Shown one piece after another: positions 63,189 through 64,000 of a DNA stretch of 64,000 nt; within the stretch, counting starts at the first letter, position 1; every line of letters starts with the position of its first letter. A program made the position numbers and the translations under genes. A model generated the notes under the pieces. That model was not told where the DNA came from. It saw nothing but the letters and a program-made list of their open reading frames with translations, and made no database searches. The DNA comes from Aphidius gifuensis. Taxonomy: Eukaryota; Arthropoda; Insecta; Hymenoptera; Braconidae. Location of the stretch: assembly GCF_014905175.1 (NCBI RefSeq), contig NC_057791.1:21366537-21430536 (forward strand). Direction: 5' to 3'.

Positions 63189-64000
63189 CCTTTAATTTTG
63201 AATGACTAAATTCATCGATAAATAAAAAGATTTTTTCGATTTTAACATATACATGTTTATTTAAATAAAAATATATATGTATATTTTTAGTTGGTGTATA
63301 AATATATTATCTTTATACAGCTAAACAATGAGTATGTATTAAAAAAGAAAAAAAAAAAAGATTTCATTTTTTTTTGGCATAAATATTTGTGCAATTTTTG
63401 TCAAGATTTGTGACTAAATAAAAATACCTGAGAATGAGAAAAAAAGAAGAAGAAGAAAAAACATAAAATGAAAAAGGGTTTATGTGAAAAATAAATAAAT
63501 AAAATAAAAGAGTATGTATCCCAACAACGACCCGCTTTCATGACTACCTGATGCACACCAATTTATAACGTCGGCTGTGGATAGATGCAACGTCGCCTAC
63601 AAAGTCATCTCATCCTCTTTTACTTGTCTCTTTTATACATTATTTTGTTTTTTTTATTTTTTATATTTTTTTTTCGTTTCAACGATGCTAGAATATTGTC
63701 ATTGTTACTTTCAAAGTAACCGCGCGTCATCTCACCGTGAGCTATGTACAGAAAGTAACAGTGCTGTTGGTGGTGATGATGATGATAGTAATAGTAATAG
63801 TTATAGTAAAAGTAACACATAGACATTGTTTCAGAATTCGAGTACACAGCCGAAGGAGAAAAACTCTATACCCAGACAGTGCACGGCCTGATACGACTGA
63901 GAAGTGAAAAATAAAAAATGCAAAAAAAGACAAAAAACGAAAGTAGATAGTAAAAAAAAAATAAAAAAAAAATTGAAAGAGTAGTAGTCGACAGCAAAGT
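63189..64000. other. Window end: GC-richer, no confirmed gene
   Basis: From about 63520 the DNA becomes GC-richer. The frame at 63577-63822 starts at GTG and ends in a Asp/Ser/Asn-rich tail encoded by the GAT/AGTAAT tract; it is not convincing. Sequence at 63840-63900 may be leader or regulatory sequence of a gene beyond the window. Confidence 0.4.
63771..63817. repeat. GAT / AGTAAT short tandem tract
   Basis: TGGTGATGATGATGATAG is followed by AGTAATAGTAATAGTTATAG and related units. It is probably a compound microsatellite. In one frame it would encode Asp-rich then Ser/Asn-rich sequence. Confidence 0.85.

Noticed and set aside
63577..63822. 81-codon frame with Asp-rich tail
   Set aside because: It starts at GTG, the middle is a translated T run, and the tail is a microsatellite.

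Overview
The window looks like a gene-poor stretch of a very AT-rich insect nuclear genome. It carries spliced genes with short GT..AG introns, AATAAA signals, long homopolymer tracts and small inverted-repeat elements. The F-box/LRR protein type and the ecdysteroid-kinase-like gene fit Hymenoptera, and the strong AT bias and family content suggest a parasitoid braconid such as an aphid wasp. That placement is an inference from family recognition, not from a search. No bacterial, viral, rRNA, tRNA or CRISPR feature is visible.

Two complete protein genes can be read with confidence, both on the + strand. At 13500-15827 a four-exon gene encodes a 407-residue EcKinase/CHK-like small-molecule kinase. 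At 42714-44432 a four-exon gene encodes a 485-residue F-box protein with leucine-rich repeats. A fragment about 96% identical to the 3' part of the F-box gene sits just upstream at 42121-42351, evidence of recent local duplication and decay.

On the - strand there are partial exons. The best is a signal-peptide exon at 22835-22937 with a GTAAGT donor. Its downstream exons are not recognisable here, so it probably belongs to a gene with large introns. A start-codon exon at 39523-39583 and a terminal-looking exon at 24953-25041 have matching splice phase and may belong to one small gene. Weaker exon candidates lie at 8092-8484, 30088-30159, 50616-50762, 52853-52909 and 54884-55070.

Most of the rest is AT-rich sequence with no recognisable gene, broken by short GC-richer islands (for example 7405-7560, 29574-29770, 39740-39900, 47280-47400) that look like promoters or enhancers. 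Repeats include a three-unit tandem array followed directly by a TATCG-rich tract (49607-50190), two short terminal-inverted-repeat elements (55899-55978 and 63010-63188), and a 0.7-0.9 kb repeat present in two opposite-facing copies 5.3 kb apart (56040-56706 and 62037-62920). Several simple-sequence repeats are listed. I found no convincing new multi-gene system. The least explained items are the opposed repeat pair with its decayed reading frame, the tandem/TATCG block, and the orphan - strand exons.
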